A DNA stretch of 62,348 bases from an uncultured Rikenellaceae bacterium (GCA_910588925.1 CAJURV010000002.1:1-62348), one strand, 5' to 3'; positions 31,937-41,322 are shown, counted from the stretch's first letter. Notes: generated by a model from the letters alone, not told the origin. Program-made: numbers and translations.

Positions 31937-34408
31937 ATGGAGATAACCACCGCCGCCATAGCCGCCTTATGCGGAGGCGCTCTCGAGGGAAAGGATGCCG
32001 CCGTTTCAACATTCGTATTCGACTCGCGACGCGCCGTAAACGATCCGAAGGCTATCTTCGTGGCGCTGAAAGGAGCCACCCGCGACGGGCACGACTATGT
32101 GGACGAACTGCGCGGACGAGGGATACGCAACTTCATAGTATCGGCCGACTACCGCATAGCCGGCCTACGCTCCGACGAATCGTTCGTAAAGGTGAACGAC
32201 ACCCTCGCGGCATTGCAGTCGGTGGCGGCATACATGCGTGACCGCTTCAAAGGATGCGTGGCCGCCGTGACTGGAAGCAACGGCAAAACCATAGTCAAGG
32301 AGTGGATAGCCGCACTGTGGAGCGACCGCGACAAACGTCTGTTCGTGAGTCCCAAAAGCTACAATTCGCAATTAGGGGTAGCTCTGTCGCTCACCATGTG
32401 CGATGGCCACGAGGATGTGTCGGTGATAGAGGCCGGCATATCGTCGCCCGGCGAGATGGCGCGGTTAGAGGCCATGATAAGGCCCGACATAGCCATTATA
32501 ACCAATATAGGAGAGGCTCACGGTGCGGGTTTCGCCTCACGTGCAGACAAGTTGCGGGAGAAACTGACGCTGGCACAAGACGCCACGGCAATAGTATATC
32601 CGTCGGATTACAGGGAGATAGACACCGCGCTGAGGGAGAGATACGACAGCGGACGCCTCTTCGCATGGGGTTACGATGATGAAGCGTCTCTTCGCATAAT
32701 ATCACGCCGGGTGGAAGGTACGAGCACCGTGGCGGAGTTCACCGCAAACGGGCGTAACCATACTGCCGTATTACCGTTTACCGACACGCCGTCTATAGAG
32801 AACGCCATGTCGGCACTGGCATTTTACGCATGCTACGACAGCCTGTACGGAGAAAAAACGCTCGCAGGAGCGGTAGAAAGGCTCGGCGGATTGCGCCCTG
32901 TGGCCATGAGATTGGAAAGACGACGGGGCATAAACGGCTCCACAATACTCAACGACAGCTATAACAGCGACATAGGATCGTTATCTATAGCGCTCGACCG
33001 CCTCGAGGACATATCGCAGGGAGCACCCAAGACAGTTATAATGTCCGATATAACCCAATCGGGGTACACCGCCGACGAGCTATATTCGCGCGTGGCGGCC
33101 ATGATGCGGTCGCACGCCGTAGACAAGCTATACGCCATAGGCGATGAGATAACTTCCGCCAAGAGGCTTTTCGAAGGCATCGACGCGGAGTTCTACCGCA
33201 CCACCGAAGAGTTCGTAAGGCTATTCGACCGTAAGCAGGCTGAGGGGGCCGCCGTATTGTTGAAAGGAGCCCGTCCGTTCGCATTCGAGCGCATCAGCCG
33301 TATGCTGGAGGAGAAACGTCACTCTACGGTAATGGAGATAGATTTGGGGGCTATCTGCTTCAATCTGAACTACCACCGCGAACATTTGCGCCCCGGTGTC
33401 AGGACGGTGGCTATGGTAAAGGCCTCGTCGTACGGACACGGCGGGGTGGAGGTGGCCGCAGCGCTCGAAAAACGCCATATCGACTATTTCGCCGTGGCAT
33501 ACGCCGACGAGGGGGTGATATTGCGCGAAGGGGGCATCACCACGCCCATAATAGTGCTCAACAGCGAGCCGAGCGGTTTCGCTGCCATGATAGACTATTT
33601 GTTAGAGCCCGAGATATACGATTTCGAATCGCTCGACCTCTTCTGTGCCGACGTGCGGCGGGCGGCAGAGTCGCACTACCCCATACACATCAAGTTCGAC
33701 ACGGGCATGCACCGTCTCGGCTTCGGTCCCGACGAAATAGAGGCTCTGTCAGAACGTCTGCGCGGCGACCGCACCGTACGCGTACGTTCGGTATTCTCGC
33801 ATTTCACATCGAGCGATAATCCCGATCATGACGACTTCACCCGCCGGCAGATAGCCATGTTCGGCGACATGAGCGACCGTTTGCGCAAGGCCCTGGGCGA
33901 CGACACCATACTGCGGCACATATCCAACACATGGGGCATAGAGCGTTTCCCGGAGGCGCAGTTCGACATGGTACGTCTCGGGCTGGGGCTATACGGCATA
34001 AGCCCATTTACGGACGGGCTGCAAAGCGTAGCGTCGCTCAAGAGCGTCATATCGCAGATAAGGCATATTCCGGCCGGAGAGCATATCGGTTACAACAGAC
34101 GCGGCGTAGTGAACCGCGACTCGGTTATAGCCACGGTACCCATAGGATATGCCGACGGACTGAGACGCGCCCTCAGTAACGGCGGCTGGTCGTTCACAGT
34201 GCACGGACACAAAGCCCCCATAGTAGGGAACATCTGCATGGACGCGTGCATGATAGATATTACCGGCATACCCGCCGAGGTAGGCGATGAGATTACCGTA
34301 TTCTCCGGCAGCGACGAGATAGTAGCCATGGCCGACGTACTCGGCACTATCCCTTACGAGATACTTACGCTGATAGCTCCGCGGGTGAGGAGGGTCTATT
34401 TCGACTGA
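31937..34408 (+). CDS. MurF-alanine racemase fusion
   Basis: The 823-residue protein joins two enzymes. Residues 1-455 are MurF (ATP loop GSNGKT, linker ligase motifs, NDSYNSD), which adds D-Ala-D-Ala to the UDP-MurNAc-tripeptide. Residues 456-823 are a fold-III alanine racemase, with the PLP lysine at about 495 in MVKASSYGHG, a C-terminal Tyr site region (GYNRRG) and the CMD(A)CM motif. The fusion is characteristic of Bacteroidota and supplies D-Ala directly to the ligase. It is cytoplasmic. Confidence 0.93.
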   Translation: MEITTAAIAALCGGALEGKDAAVSTFVFDSRRAVNDPKAIFVALKGATRDGHDYVDELRGRGIRNFIVSADYRIAGLRSDESFVKVNDTLAALQSVAAYMRDRFKGCVAAVTGSNGKTIVKEWIAALWSDRDKRLFVSPKSYNSQLGVALSLTMCDGHEDVSVIEAGISSPGEMARLEAMIRPDIAIITNIGEAHGAGFASRADKLREKLTLAQDATAIVYPSDYREIDTALRERYDSGRLFAWGYDDEASLRIISRRVEGTSTVAEFTANGRNHTAVLPFTDTPSIENAMSALAFYACYDSLYGEKTLAGAVERLGGLRPVAMRLERRRGINGSTILNDSYNSDIGSLSIALDRLEDISQGAPKTVIMSDITQSGYTADELYSRVAAMMRSHAVDKLYAIGDEITSAKRLFEGIDAEFYRTTEEFVRLFDRKQAEGAAVLLKGARPFAFERISRMLEEKRHSTVMEIDLGAICFNLNYHREHLRPGVRTVAMVKASSYGHGGVEVAAALEKRHIDYFAVAYADEGVILREGGITTPIIVLNSEPSGFAAMIDYLLEPEIYDFESLDLFCADVRRAAESHYPIHIKFDTGMHRLGFGPDEIEALSERLRGDRTVRVRSVFSHFTSSDNPDHDDFTRRQIAMFGDMSDRLRKALGDDTILRHISNTWGIERFPEAQFDMVRLGLGLYGISPFTDGLQSVASLKSVISQIRHIPAGEHIGYNRRGVVNRDSVIATVPIGYADGLRRALSNGGWSFTVHGHKAPIVGNICMDACMIDITGIPAEVGDEITVFSGSDEIVAMADVLGTIPYEILTLIAPRVRRVYFD

Positions 34409-34536
34409 CATGCGCCACAGTGTTTTACATTAAACCGTCATCTGCCCGAGGAGCGGTTTAGTTATCCCTATTTGCACAAACCCGTACAAACCAACATACG
34501 CACCGAAAAGACGACACACGAAAAGGCACGAATTCA

Positions 34537-34544
34537 TTACTTTG
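34537..34544 (+). promoter_or_regulatory. -7-like box TTACTTTG of the WaaP-like gene
   Basis: TTACTTTG differs by one base from TAnnTTTG. It lies 26 bases before the ATG at 34571, which supports that start over an in-frame upstream one at 34472. A possible terminator (taaaccg...cggttta, 34434-34461) for murF-alr lies just before it. Confidence 0.4.
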
Positions 34545-34570
34545 TAAACAAGATTTTGAATAGTGCCGAC

Positions 34571-35353
34571 ATGCAAATATTACTCAACCCCAAATACGAA
34601 AATCTCCGTCCGTTCGTAACTGCACTATCCGACGTTCGTGTCCGGCAACACGGCGGCAAAGTATTGCACGACGGACGCAACCGCATAGAGTTATTCGACG
34701 TAGGAGGCATGGAAGTGGTCGTTAAAAGCTACAACCGCATGACCCTGTTCAACCGTATGATATACGGAACATTACGCAAGAGCAAGGCCATGCGTGCCTA
34801 CGAACATGCCAGCAGGCTGCACGGGGCCGGAATAGATACCCCTGAGGAGATCGCAACCGTAGAGGTACGTCAACATGGCATAATAAGACAGTGCATCTTC
34901 GTATCGCGATACTCCGACTATCTTCCGCTCCGACCCGTAACCGAGAATTTCACGAAGAGCGAACGCGACAAAGCCGTATTGGACGCATTGGCTAAGTTTC
35001 TGGTGAAGTTGCATAGGGCCGGCATACTGCACAACGACCTCAATATCGACAACATACTATACAAAGAGACTGTCGCTCAGGACGGCACTGCCGGTTATCG
35101 CTTCCAGCTGATAGACATCAACCGCATGACATTCGGACGGCAGCTCTCGGTCTATCGCCGGATGGACAACCTGCGGCGTCTTTCGTGCAACGTTCCCGCC
35201 TATCTCTACATTCTCGGCAAATATGCCGAAGCCATGAATACCGATACCGAATATATCCTCCTGAAAGGCACGCTCAAAAGATTCATTTTCGAGTGGCGCA
35301 AACGGACGGAGCATAAGATAAAGGATATCGTTCGCGTGAAAAATGAGATATAA
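34571..35353 (+). CDS. WaaP/Kdo-kinase-like LPS kinase
   Basis: From the ATG at 34571 the protein is 260 residues (MQILLNPKYENLRPFV). It has a protein-kinase-like fold with a catalytic-loop motif, HNDLNIDNIL, and a DxN-type metal motif, LIDINR. It also has an N-lobe Lys (VVVKSYNR). Family members phosphorylate the inner-core sugar of lipopolysaccharide (heptose or Kdo). It is cytoplasmic and peripheral to the membrane. The following gap (35354-35591) holds the ansA promoter region and nothing else seen. Confidence 0.8.
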   Translation: MQILLNPKYENLRPFVTALSDVRVRQHGGKVLHDGRNRIELFDVGGMEVVVKSYNRMTLFNRMIYGTLRKSKAMRAYEHASRLHGAGIDTPEEIATVEVRQHGIIRQCIFVSRYSDYLPLRPVTENFTKSERDKAVLDALAKFLVKLHRAGILHNDLNIDNILYKETVAQDGTAGYRFQLIDINRMTFGRQLSVYRRMDNLRRLSCNVPAYLYILGKYAEAMNTDTEYILLKGTLKRFIFEWRKRTEHKIKDIVRVKNEI

Positions 35354-35555
35354 CGATAAAAAAACGTCTCCACGAATCGAAGAACTTCGCATGTAGCCTT
35401 AGCTAAAACACTGTTAAGACCGCATTAGTAATAAGCATGTCCATATATATCACAACCGTGTTACTATTTCATAAGACAACCCATCACGATAACATCATTA
35501 TCATCCTACAACGCAATTGTTTGCCACCTATGCGACCTATTTCATAAATATATCA

Positions 35556-35563
35556 TATATTTG
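35556..35563 (+). promoter_or_regulatory. -7 box TATATTTG of ansA
   Basis: TATATTTG matches TAnnTTTG. It lies 28 bases before the ATG at 35592 and indicates that the longer in-frame start at 35517 is not used. A -33 box at normal spacing is not evident. Confidence 0.55.
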
Positions 35564-35591
35564 CAAAGGACCGGCAACAATAAACAACACC

Positions 35592-36632
35592 ATGTCACAC
35601 TCCATACTTATAATATATACTGGCGGTACTATCGGGATGAAGACCAACCCCGAAACAGGGGCTTTGGCTCCGTTCAACTTCGATCAGATAGAGACGGAGG
35701 TTCCCGAGCTAAAGAAATTCGGCATCGGTATAGACACACTGACCTTCTCTCCTCTCATCGACTCGTCGAACATCACGCCCGACGAATGGATACGTATGGC
35801 AACGGTTATAAAAGAGCACTACTACAAATACGACGGTTTCGTAGTGCTTCACGGTACCGACACCATGTCTTATTCCGCATCGGCCCTTAGCTTCATGGTA
35901 CAGAACCTCGACAAACCCGTAATATTCACCGGAAGCCAGATACCCATAGGCGTACCGCGCACCGACGGCAAGGAGAACCTTATAACCTCGGTGGAGATAG
36001 CGGCAGCAAAAGGCAGCGACGGCAAACCGTTGGTGCCCGAGGTATGCGTCTATTTCGAAAACCACCTGTTCAGAGGCAACAGGACCTCCAAATACAGCGC
36101 CGACCATTTCAACGCATTCCGTTCTTACAACTACCCGCCTCTGGCCGAAGCCGGAATTGACATAAAATACAACCTGCCGTATATAAGGAAGATGGACGCC
36201 TTTCTGCCCAGCTTCGACATAACCACCGAACTATCGCCCTATGTGGCTGTACTTAAACTGTATCCCGGCATCTCACGCACTATCGTCAGAGGCATACTCG
36301 CCAACCCCGAAGTCAAAGGCGTCGTAATGGAGACATTCGGATCGGGCAACGCCCCCATGTACGAGTGGTTCCTCGATGAAATACGAGAAGCCATAAAACG
36401 GGGCGTGATCATACTCAACACCACGCAATGCTCCGTCGGAACGGTCAACATGGAGATATACGACACGGGCAAGGCTCTCAAATCCATAGGCGTAGTCAGC
36501 GGAGGCGATATGACCGTAGAGGCCGCCATAACCAAAATGATGTATCTGTTAGGCAAAAACCTCGACAAAGAGCAACTGATACATCAACTGTCCGCGCCGA
36601 TAAGAGGGGAGATGACACATCCCGGAATATGA
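35592..36632 (+). CDS. ansA: Type I L-asparaginase
   Basis: The 346-residue protein starts at the ATG at 35592 (MSHSILIIYTGGTIGM). The first catalytic Thr is in YTGGTIGM, and the second Thr/Asp pair is in LHGTDTMSYSAS. The PxIRxDGxxN-like segment reads VPRTDGKENL. It has no signal peptide, so it is the cytoplasmic type I enzyme that hydrolyses asparagine to aspartate and ammonia. It is monocistronic. Confidence 0.93.
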   Translation: MSHSILIIYTGGTIGMKTNPETGALAPFNFDQIETEVPELKKFGIGIDTLTFSPLIDSSNITPDEWIRMATVIKEHYYKYDGFVVLHGTDTMSYSASALSFMVQNLDKPVIFTGSQIPIGVPRTDGKENLITSVEIAAAKGSDGKPLVPEVCVYFENHLFRGNRTSKYSADHFNAFRSYNYPPLAEAGIDIKYNLPYIRKMDAFLPSFDITTELSPYVAVLKLYPGISRTIVRGILANPEVKGVVMETFGSGNAPMYEWFLDEIREAIKRGVIILNTTQCSVGTVNMEIYDTGKALKSIGVVSGGDMTVEAAITKMMYLLGKNLDKEQLIHQLSAPIRGEMTHPGI

Positions 36633-36978
36633 TTCCCGACGGAACACTTACAATTACGTGCTCCGTTAGTCGGACATGCCGCATATAAGCAAAAATATAC
36701 ATCGCGCTGTCATACGGCATGAATAATCCGCCCGCGTTCATCGCGTCGGCATCCATGTGGATAGGACATGACCATGTAGACAAATTCCAACAAACTGTCT
36801 TACCGGCAATTATAGCCCCGGACACAAAGGTTGCCGATGTCATCCTACGGCGGTTATCTTTTAAAATTTCTCGCCTAACCGAGCATAATACCGCACACGG
36901 AAGCGACTGTTTGCGTAAAAATGATTACAAAATGAAAAATTTATTGGGTCAATAGATACGAGTTATCATAAATAATCG

Positions 36979-36986
36979 TATCTTTG
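36979..36986 (+). promoter_or_regulatory. -7 box TATCTTTG of the exbB operon
   Basis: TATCTTTG fits TAnnTTTG and leaves a long leader of about 155 bases to the ATG at 37144. The leader contains a small hairpin, tgtcgc...gcgaca (37022-37044). The rest of the 36633-37143 gap has short unrelated reading frames but no gene that can be supported. Confidence 0.5.
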
Positions 36987-37143
36987 TTTATCGTTTTAAT
37001 GCCGTACACCGGCCGCAGGTATGTCGCGGAAAGGGTATGCGACATTGGCGAGGCGACGGTAACACAGTGATTTTGAACAAAAACAAGTTAAAAAATATTA
37101 ATCAATTAAAAGAAGTACTAATTCAAAAACAAGCGTTTTTATC

Positions 37144-37920
37144 ATGAAAAAACTTTTTGCAATCTTGACAGTTGTAGGTGCGCTCACCTTCTCGACTGCA
37201 TCGGCTTTCGCACAAAGTGAAGAATCTGCGGCTTCTGCCACCACCGAACAGGTAGTCGTTTCAGAAACCGACGTTGAAGGCGAACCCATGCACCAGATAC
37301 TGAAAGCTCAGTTCCTCGATGGCGGTGCAGGCTGGATGGCTCCCCTTTTGCTCTGCCTTGTGATAGGTTTGGCTATCGTTATCGAACGCGTCATCTATCT
37401 GAACCTCTCTACCACCAACACCAAAAAGCTCCTCGCTAAAGTCGAAGAGGCTCTCAACAACGGCGGCGTAGAGGCTGCCAAAGAGGTTTGCCGCAACACC
37501 CGCGGTCCTGTGGCAAGCATATTCTATCAGGGTCTCGACCGTTACAACGAAGGTGTCGAAGTGGTCGAAAAATCAATCGTATCTTACGGTTCTGTCCAGA
37601 TGGGTCAGCTCCAGAGCGGTCTTTCATGGATCTCATTGTTCATCGCCCTTGCCCCTATGCTCGGTTTCATGGGTACCGTGGTCGGTATGATCGAGGCGTT
37701 CGACTCTATCACCGTTGCCGGCGACGTATCTCCCGCATTGGTGGCAGGCGGTATCAAAGTGGCCCTTCTTACCACTGTCGGCGGTCTTATCGTTGCGGTC
37801 ATTCTCCAGTTGTTCTACAACTACCTTATCTCTAAGGTGGACAGCCTCGTGTTGAGCATGGAAGACTCGTCTATCTCTCTGATGGACATCATCACCAAGT
37901 TCAACCAGAAGAACCGCTAA
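37144..37920 (+). CDS. exbB: ExbB/TolQ-type proton-channel protein
   Basis: The 258-residue protein has the Bacteroidota layout: a signal-like N-terminus (MKKLFAILTVVGALTFSTASAFAQ), a first membrane helix at 59-80, and the MotA/TolQ/ExbB core with two further helices (about 165-190 and 205-235). GFMGTVVGMIEAF is the conserved loop. With ExbD it uses the proton gradient to energise TonB-dependent outer-membrane transport. It leads an operon with a small membrane protein and two exbD genes. Confidence 0.92.
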   Translation: MKKLFAILTVVGALTFSTASAFAQSEESAASATTEQVVVSETDVEGEPMHQILKAQFLDGGAGWMAPLLLCLVIGLAIVIERVIYLNLSTTNTKKLLAKVEEALNNGGVEAAKEVCRNTRGPVASIFYQGLDRYNEGVEVVEKSIVSYGSVQMGQLQSGLSWISLFIALAPMLGFMGTVVGMIEAFDSITVAGDVSPALVAGGIKVALLTTVGGLIVAVILQLFYNYLISKVDSLVLSMEDSSISLMDIITKFNQKNR

Positions 37921-37970
37921 TAATCGGCCTGCAAAAGGCTTTTATTCAAAGTTTTCACTTTACAAGAATC

Positions 37971-38390
37971 ATGAAATACTTATCAATCATAAGAATCGTA
38001 TTGATAGTGATCTCCGTTGCGATCGTTGCAGCCGCGTTCCTAACGCAAGGATCTGCTCCCGAACCCGACGTAGACGCTATGCTGAGATGGACTTATGCGA
38101 TGGTGGGTATAGCAACGCTCAGTGCAGTACTGCTTCCCCTCGTAAACATCGCTAAGAACCCCAAATCGGCCGTACGTTCGCTTATCGGCCTGGCGATAGT
38201 AGCCGTGGTGGTGTTGATAGCTTACGCGCTCTCTGACACGACACCCGTCTACACACCCGGTAACGCGGAGGGCTACACCGATGCCCTAGAGCTCAGATTA
38301 AGCGACACCGGTCTGATTACTACCTACATCGCTTTGGGTATCGCAATCGCCTCGATTGTCGTGACTGAAGTTTACAATCTGTTCAAATAG
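37971..38390 (+). CDS. Small four-helix membrane protein of the exb operon
   Basis: The 139-residue protein is not recognised by family name. Four predicted membrane helices lie at about 5-25, 40-62, 73-92 and 115-135, with a short periplasmic stretch (SDTTPVYTPGNAEGYTD). A gene of this sort between exbB and exbD is common in Bacteroidota. A supporting role in the ExbBD complex is inferred from position only. Confidence 0.8.
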   Translation: MKYLSIIRIVLIVISVAIVAAAFLTQGSAPEPDVDAMLRWTYAMVGIATLSAVLLPLVNIAKNPKSAVRSLIGLAIVAVVVLIAYALSDTTPVYTPGNAEGYTDALELRLSDTGLITTYIALGIAIASIVVTEVYNLFK

Positions 38391-38426
38391 CGAAATGCCC
38401 TAAGGGCGCCTTTAAATACCCAGATA

Positions 38427-39008
38427 ATGGCAAAGAGAATTCAAGAAATCAACGCAGGCTCAATGGCCGACATCGCTTTCTTGCTATTGATCTTCTATCT
38501 GGTCTCTACTACGATGAACGTCGACTCGGGTCTGCAACGTATGTTGCCCCCCTACATCGACCCCTCTGAACAGCAGCAGACCAATAAGGTCAATAAGAGG
38601 AATACCCTCTTGGTATTTGTCGATGCGCACGACCGACTGATGGTTCAGTCGCAGATCGCTCAGGTAGAGGACCTTAATGGAATCGTCAAGGAGTTCATCC
38701 TCAACCCGCAGGATCGCGAAGACATGCCCGAGAAAGTGATGGAGAAAATTGACCTGATCGGTGAATACCCCGTAGGGAAAGGTCTGGTTTCGCTTCAGAA
38801 CGACCGTGCGACCAGTTACGACATGTACATGCGTGTACAGAATGAGCTGGTGAGAGCGTTTAACGAATTGCGCGACGATCTGGCGGCCGATAAGTTCGGC
38901 AGGAAGTTCGATGAGCTCAGCGATGACGAGAAAAAAGCCATTCAAACGGCTATTCCTCTCCGTATATCGGAAGCAGAACCGCGTGATATGACAGGAGGAA
39001 AGAAATAA
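38427..39008 (+). CDS. exbD: ExbD/TolR-family protein 1
   Basis: The 193-residue protein has a short cytoplasmic N-terminus (MAKRIQEINAGSMADIAF), one membrane helix (about 13-31) carrying the functional Asp of this family (MADIAFLLLIFYLVSTT), and a periplasmic ExbD domain with a long insertion. It forms the ExbBD motor with ExbB. Its stop overlaps the next gene's ATG. Confidence 0.9.
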   Translation: MAKRIQEINAGSMADIAFLLLIFYLVSTTMNVDSGLQRMLPPYIDPSEQQQTNKVNKRNTLLVFVDAHDRLMVQSQIAQVEDLNGIVKEFILNPQDREDMPEKVMEKIDLIGEYPVGKGLVSLQNDRATSYDMYMRVQNELVRAFNELRDDLAADKFGRKFDELSDDEKKAIQTAIPLRISEAEPRDMTGGKK

Positions 39009-39484
39009 TGGCAGTAATGAAGAAAAAAGGGGACAAATCTGTTCCCGCTATCTCGACATCGTCGCTACCTGACATCATATTCATGCTTCTGTTCTTCTTC
39101 ATGACCACCACGGTCATGCGTGAAACGGAGCTCAAAGTTCAGGTTCAGCTTCCCGAGGCCACAGAGGTGCAGAAATTAGAGAAAAAATCTCTGGTCAGCT
39201 ACATCTACATAGGCCCTCCCACCAGAGCGATGGTCGCAAAATGGGGCGATTCTCCCCGTATACAGCTCAACGACTCCTACAAAACCAAAGAGGAGATCCT
39301 CGACTTTATCGCAGCAGAACGCGACAAAGTGAGCGAAGCGGACCGTCCTTTCATGACCGTCAACATCAAAGCGCATAAAGATATGCGTATGGGTCTCATA
39401 ACCGACGTAAAACAAGAGCTTCGTAAAGCGAACGCACTTAAGATCAGTTATGCAGCTCAGAAAACTGTACGTAGAGGAGAATAG
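39008..39484 (+). CDS. exbD: ExbD/TolR-family protein 2
   Basis: The 158-residue protein has the helix LPDIIFMLLFFFMTTTVM with the key Asp, then the periplasmic domain ending in KQELRKANALKISYAAQ. Paired ExbD genes are the rule in Bacteroidota. A TonB gene, which often follows, is not present; a terminator comes at once. Confidence 0.9.
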   Translation: MAVMKKKGDKSVPAISTSSLPDIIFMLLFFFMTTTVMRETELKVQVQLPEATEVQKLEKKSLVSYIYIGPPTRAMVAKWGDSPRIQLNDSYKTKEEILDFIAAERDKVSEADRPFMTVNIKAHKDMRMGLITDVKQELRKANALKISYAAQKTVRRGE

Positions 39485-39506
39485 CTTCTATAGCTCCTTT
39501 ATAATA

Positions 39507-39535
39507 AAAGCCGGATTTATGATCCGGCTTTTTTA
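39507..39535 (+). terminator. Rho-independent terminator of the exb operon
   Basis: aaaagccggat pairs with atccggctttt around a short loop, followed by a T-run. It starts 23 bases after the stop at 39484. Confidence 0.9.
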
Positions 39536-39584
39536 TTGCAAGTGCTTTACAACTGGTATTAACGCTTTATATTCGGTCCGACAG

Positions 39585-39840
39585 ACATGCGTGAGTTTCT
39601 TCTATAGCTATCCTCGGAACCCCGACATAGCCTGCACTCGTTGGGGAAGACGGTTACGGCGGGTATGAGATGCGTGAACGGCAAACCCATCGTCAACTCC
39701 ATATCATCTCTCAAGGAGAAAGACATTCATGGAGTTTGCCCGCCAGATACGTACTATGTGTTGTCGGCTGTAGTCATGCTTTTCGACGAACAGGGACAAG
39801 CCGACACCTACACGAGCGGTGTGTCTAAAAAACAGCTACT
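39585..39840 (+). pseudogene. metH: Relic of cobalamin-dependent methionine synthase (metH), frameshifted
   Basis: Pieces of the MetH pterin-binding domain appear in order but in different frames. They are a FL..IA-type start near 39590, EPDIA near 39618 (after a one-base insertion), TVTAGMRCVNGKPIVNSIS then LKE at 39653-39715, FMEFARQIR at 39726-39752 in another frame, and AVVMLFDEQGQADTY at 39767-39811. They match the E. coli order GEPDIARVP...GLKCIQGKGIVNSIS...VVVMAFDEQGQADT. At least three frameshifts and a small deletion are needed to join them. The rest of the 1200-residue enzyme is absent from the window. The adjoining 39535-39584 holds nothing else. Confidence 0.85.
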
Positions 39841-39847
39841 CCACCCC

Positions 39848-40939
39848 CTAATCCCGCATTCTGTAAAGTTGGTCTCTCAATCGCGGAGTGAATCCGGCGG
39901 ATCTTATAGCCGCCGTCATGCGATCGGCATCTATAACCGTATCGGACAAACCGGTAGACGACACTACATTCTCCTCTATCATTATGGAGCCCATATCGTT
40001 GGCTCCGCATCGCAAGGCTTTCAAACCTGTGTCGAGACCTACAGTAAGCCACGAAGCCTGTATGTTGTCGATATTGTTAAGAACCAGACGTGCGGTAGCC
40101 ACCACCCGCAAATAATCCTCCGGCGTGGTATGCGATACAACACCCTCGCGCTCTAACGCAGTACCTCCGCTACAATAAGGCCATGCGATGAAAGCTATGA
40201 AACCGTAGGCTCCATCGGGCTTACGTGCCTGCAGATCGCGAATGCTTATAAGATGTCCGACCAACTCCCCGGGAGTCTCCTTATGCCCGAACATCATGGT
40301 AGCCGAAGTAGGGATATTCTGCCTGTGTGCCTCGGCCATAACATCGAGCCACTGTTCGGCGGTACACTTGCCCGGCGATATATTGCGACGTAAGGGCGTG
40401 GAGAGAATCTCGGCTCCTGCCCCGGGCAACGAGTCGAGCCCGGCCTCACGCAAACGGCAAAGGGTTTCGGCCACTGTAAGACGACTTATGCGCGCTATAT
40501 GGAAAACTTCGGGAGGCCCCAACGCATGGAGCTTAACGGTAGGATAACGACGTTTAAGGGTACGGAAAAGCTCCTCGTAATATCCTATGTCGAGACGCGG
40601 ATGCATTCCGCCCTGCAACAGCAACTGATCGCCGCCCAACTCCAACATGCGCTTTATCTTGACATCGTATTCGTCGAGCGTAGTTATATATCCCTCCGGA
40701 TTATTCGTGCCCTTGACATGGAAATTGCAGAACTTACACCCGCTCACGCATATATTGGTGATATTGACATTACGGTCGATCTGCCATGTAACTATGTCTC
40801 CCGGGTGAAGCGCGGCACGTACACGATCTGCCGCCGAGACCAAATCGTCTAACGGCGCATCAGTAAACAATGCCAGTGCCTCGCGTTCCGTAAGATTCTC
40901 GCGAGCCTCCGCCTTCGCTAAAATATCCATATCAAACAT
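39848..40939 (-). CDS. mqnC: Radical SAM cyclic dehypoxanthinyl futalosine synthase
   Basis: The 363-residue protein has a radical-SAM Cys motif CVSGCKFC (Cx3Cx2C) near residue 65. It has LQGGMHPRLDIGYYEEL and HALGPPEV, which favour MqnC over MqnE, plus LPGAGAEIL. It converts dehypoxanthine futalosine to the cyclic form in the futalosine route to menaquinone. It may start at the Met at 40939 or two codons on. The metH relic lies downstream, tail to tail. Confidence 0.88.
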   Translation of the reverse strand: MFDMDILAKAEARENLTEREALALFTDAPLDDLVSAADRVRAALHPGDIVTWQIDRNVNITNICVSGCKFCNFHVKGTNNPEGYITTLDEYDVKIKRMLELGGDQLLLQGGMHPRLDIGYYEELFRTLKRRYPTVKLHALGPPEVFHIARISRLTVAETLCRLREAGLDSLPGAGAEILSTPLRRNISPGKCTAEQWLDVMAEAHRQNIPTSATMMFGHKETPGELVGHLISIRDLQARKPDGAYGFIAFIAWPYCSGGTALEREGVVSHTTPEDYLRVVATARLVLNNIDNIQASWLTVGLDTGLKALRCGANDMGSIMIEENVVSSTGLSDTVIDADRMTAAIRSAGFTPRLRDQLYRMRD

Positions 40940-41044
40940 ATCGACCGATAAATCATTTAATCAAAGACCTTTTTCGTGAAGTGCCCTCAAAAATTTTGTG
41001 TTAACTCTCGGGATGCGAATTGTAAAACGCCCTGCATTAAAAAA

Positions 41045-41084
41045 GACAGGTGTCTTACGCGTCGAAACGCCGAAGACACCTGTC
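41045..41084 (-). terminator. Terminator of the ferredoxin gene
   Basis: gacaggtgtctt (41045-41056) pairs with aagacacctgtc (41073-41084). On the minus strand the stem is followed by a T-run (complement of aaaaaa at 41039-41044). It lies 30 bases after the ferredoxin stop at 41115. Confidence 0.85.
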
Positions 41085-41114
41085 GGATTTACTTATCGGG
41101 CTTGTGTTGTATGC

Positions 41115-41282
41115 CTAGAGTTTGATAGCACCAACGGGGCAAACGTCCGCGCATGTACCGCACTCGGTGCAGGTATCGGGATCGATTGAGTAAACATCGC
41201 CGGCAGATATAGCACCTACGGGACATTCGTCGATGCAGGTACCGCATGCGACACACATTGTTTCATCAATTTTGTAAGCCAT
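41115..41282 (-). CDS. 2[4Fe-4S] ferredoxin, 55 aa
   Basis: The ORF from ATG at 41282 to TAG at 41115 encodes 55 residues beginning MAYKIDETMCVACG. Two CxxCxxCxxxCP motifs are present (CVACGTCIDECP and CTECGTCADVCP), each binding one [4Fe-4S] cluster. The pattern is of the clostridial low-potential type, an electron carrier for enzymes such as pyruvate:ferredoxin oxidoreductase. It has its own promoter and terminator and is monocistronic. It lies between mqnC and the glucosaminidase gene. Confidence 0.95.
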   Translation of the reverse strand: MAYKIDETMCVACGTCIDECPVGAISAGDVYSIDPDTCTECGTCADVCPVGAIKL

Positions 41283-41314
41283 AGTCAATATAATATTAAA
41301 GTGTCAATTATGTA

Positions 41315-41322
41315 CAAATGTA
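41315..41322 (-). promoter_or_regulatory. -7 box TACATTTG of the ferredoxin gene
   Basis: On the minus strand TACATTTG fits TAnnTTTG; the leader would be about 25 bases. Confidence 0.55.

Noticed and set aside
36496..36843. 115-codon leftward frame between ansA and exbB
   Set aside because: No family match and its first part overlaps the ansA 3' end; a decayed gene could not be supported.
39641..40156. 171-codon rightward frame at the end of mqnC
   Set aside because: Only its first part (to about 39811) carries MetH similarity, and in broken form; the rest is antisense to mqnC.
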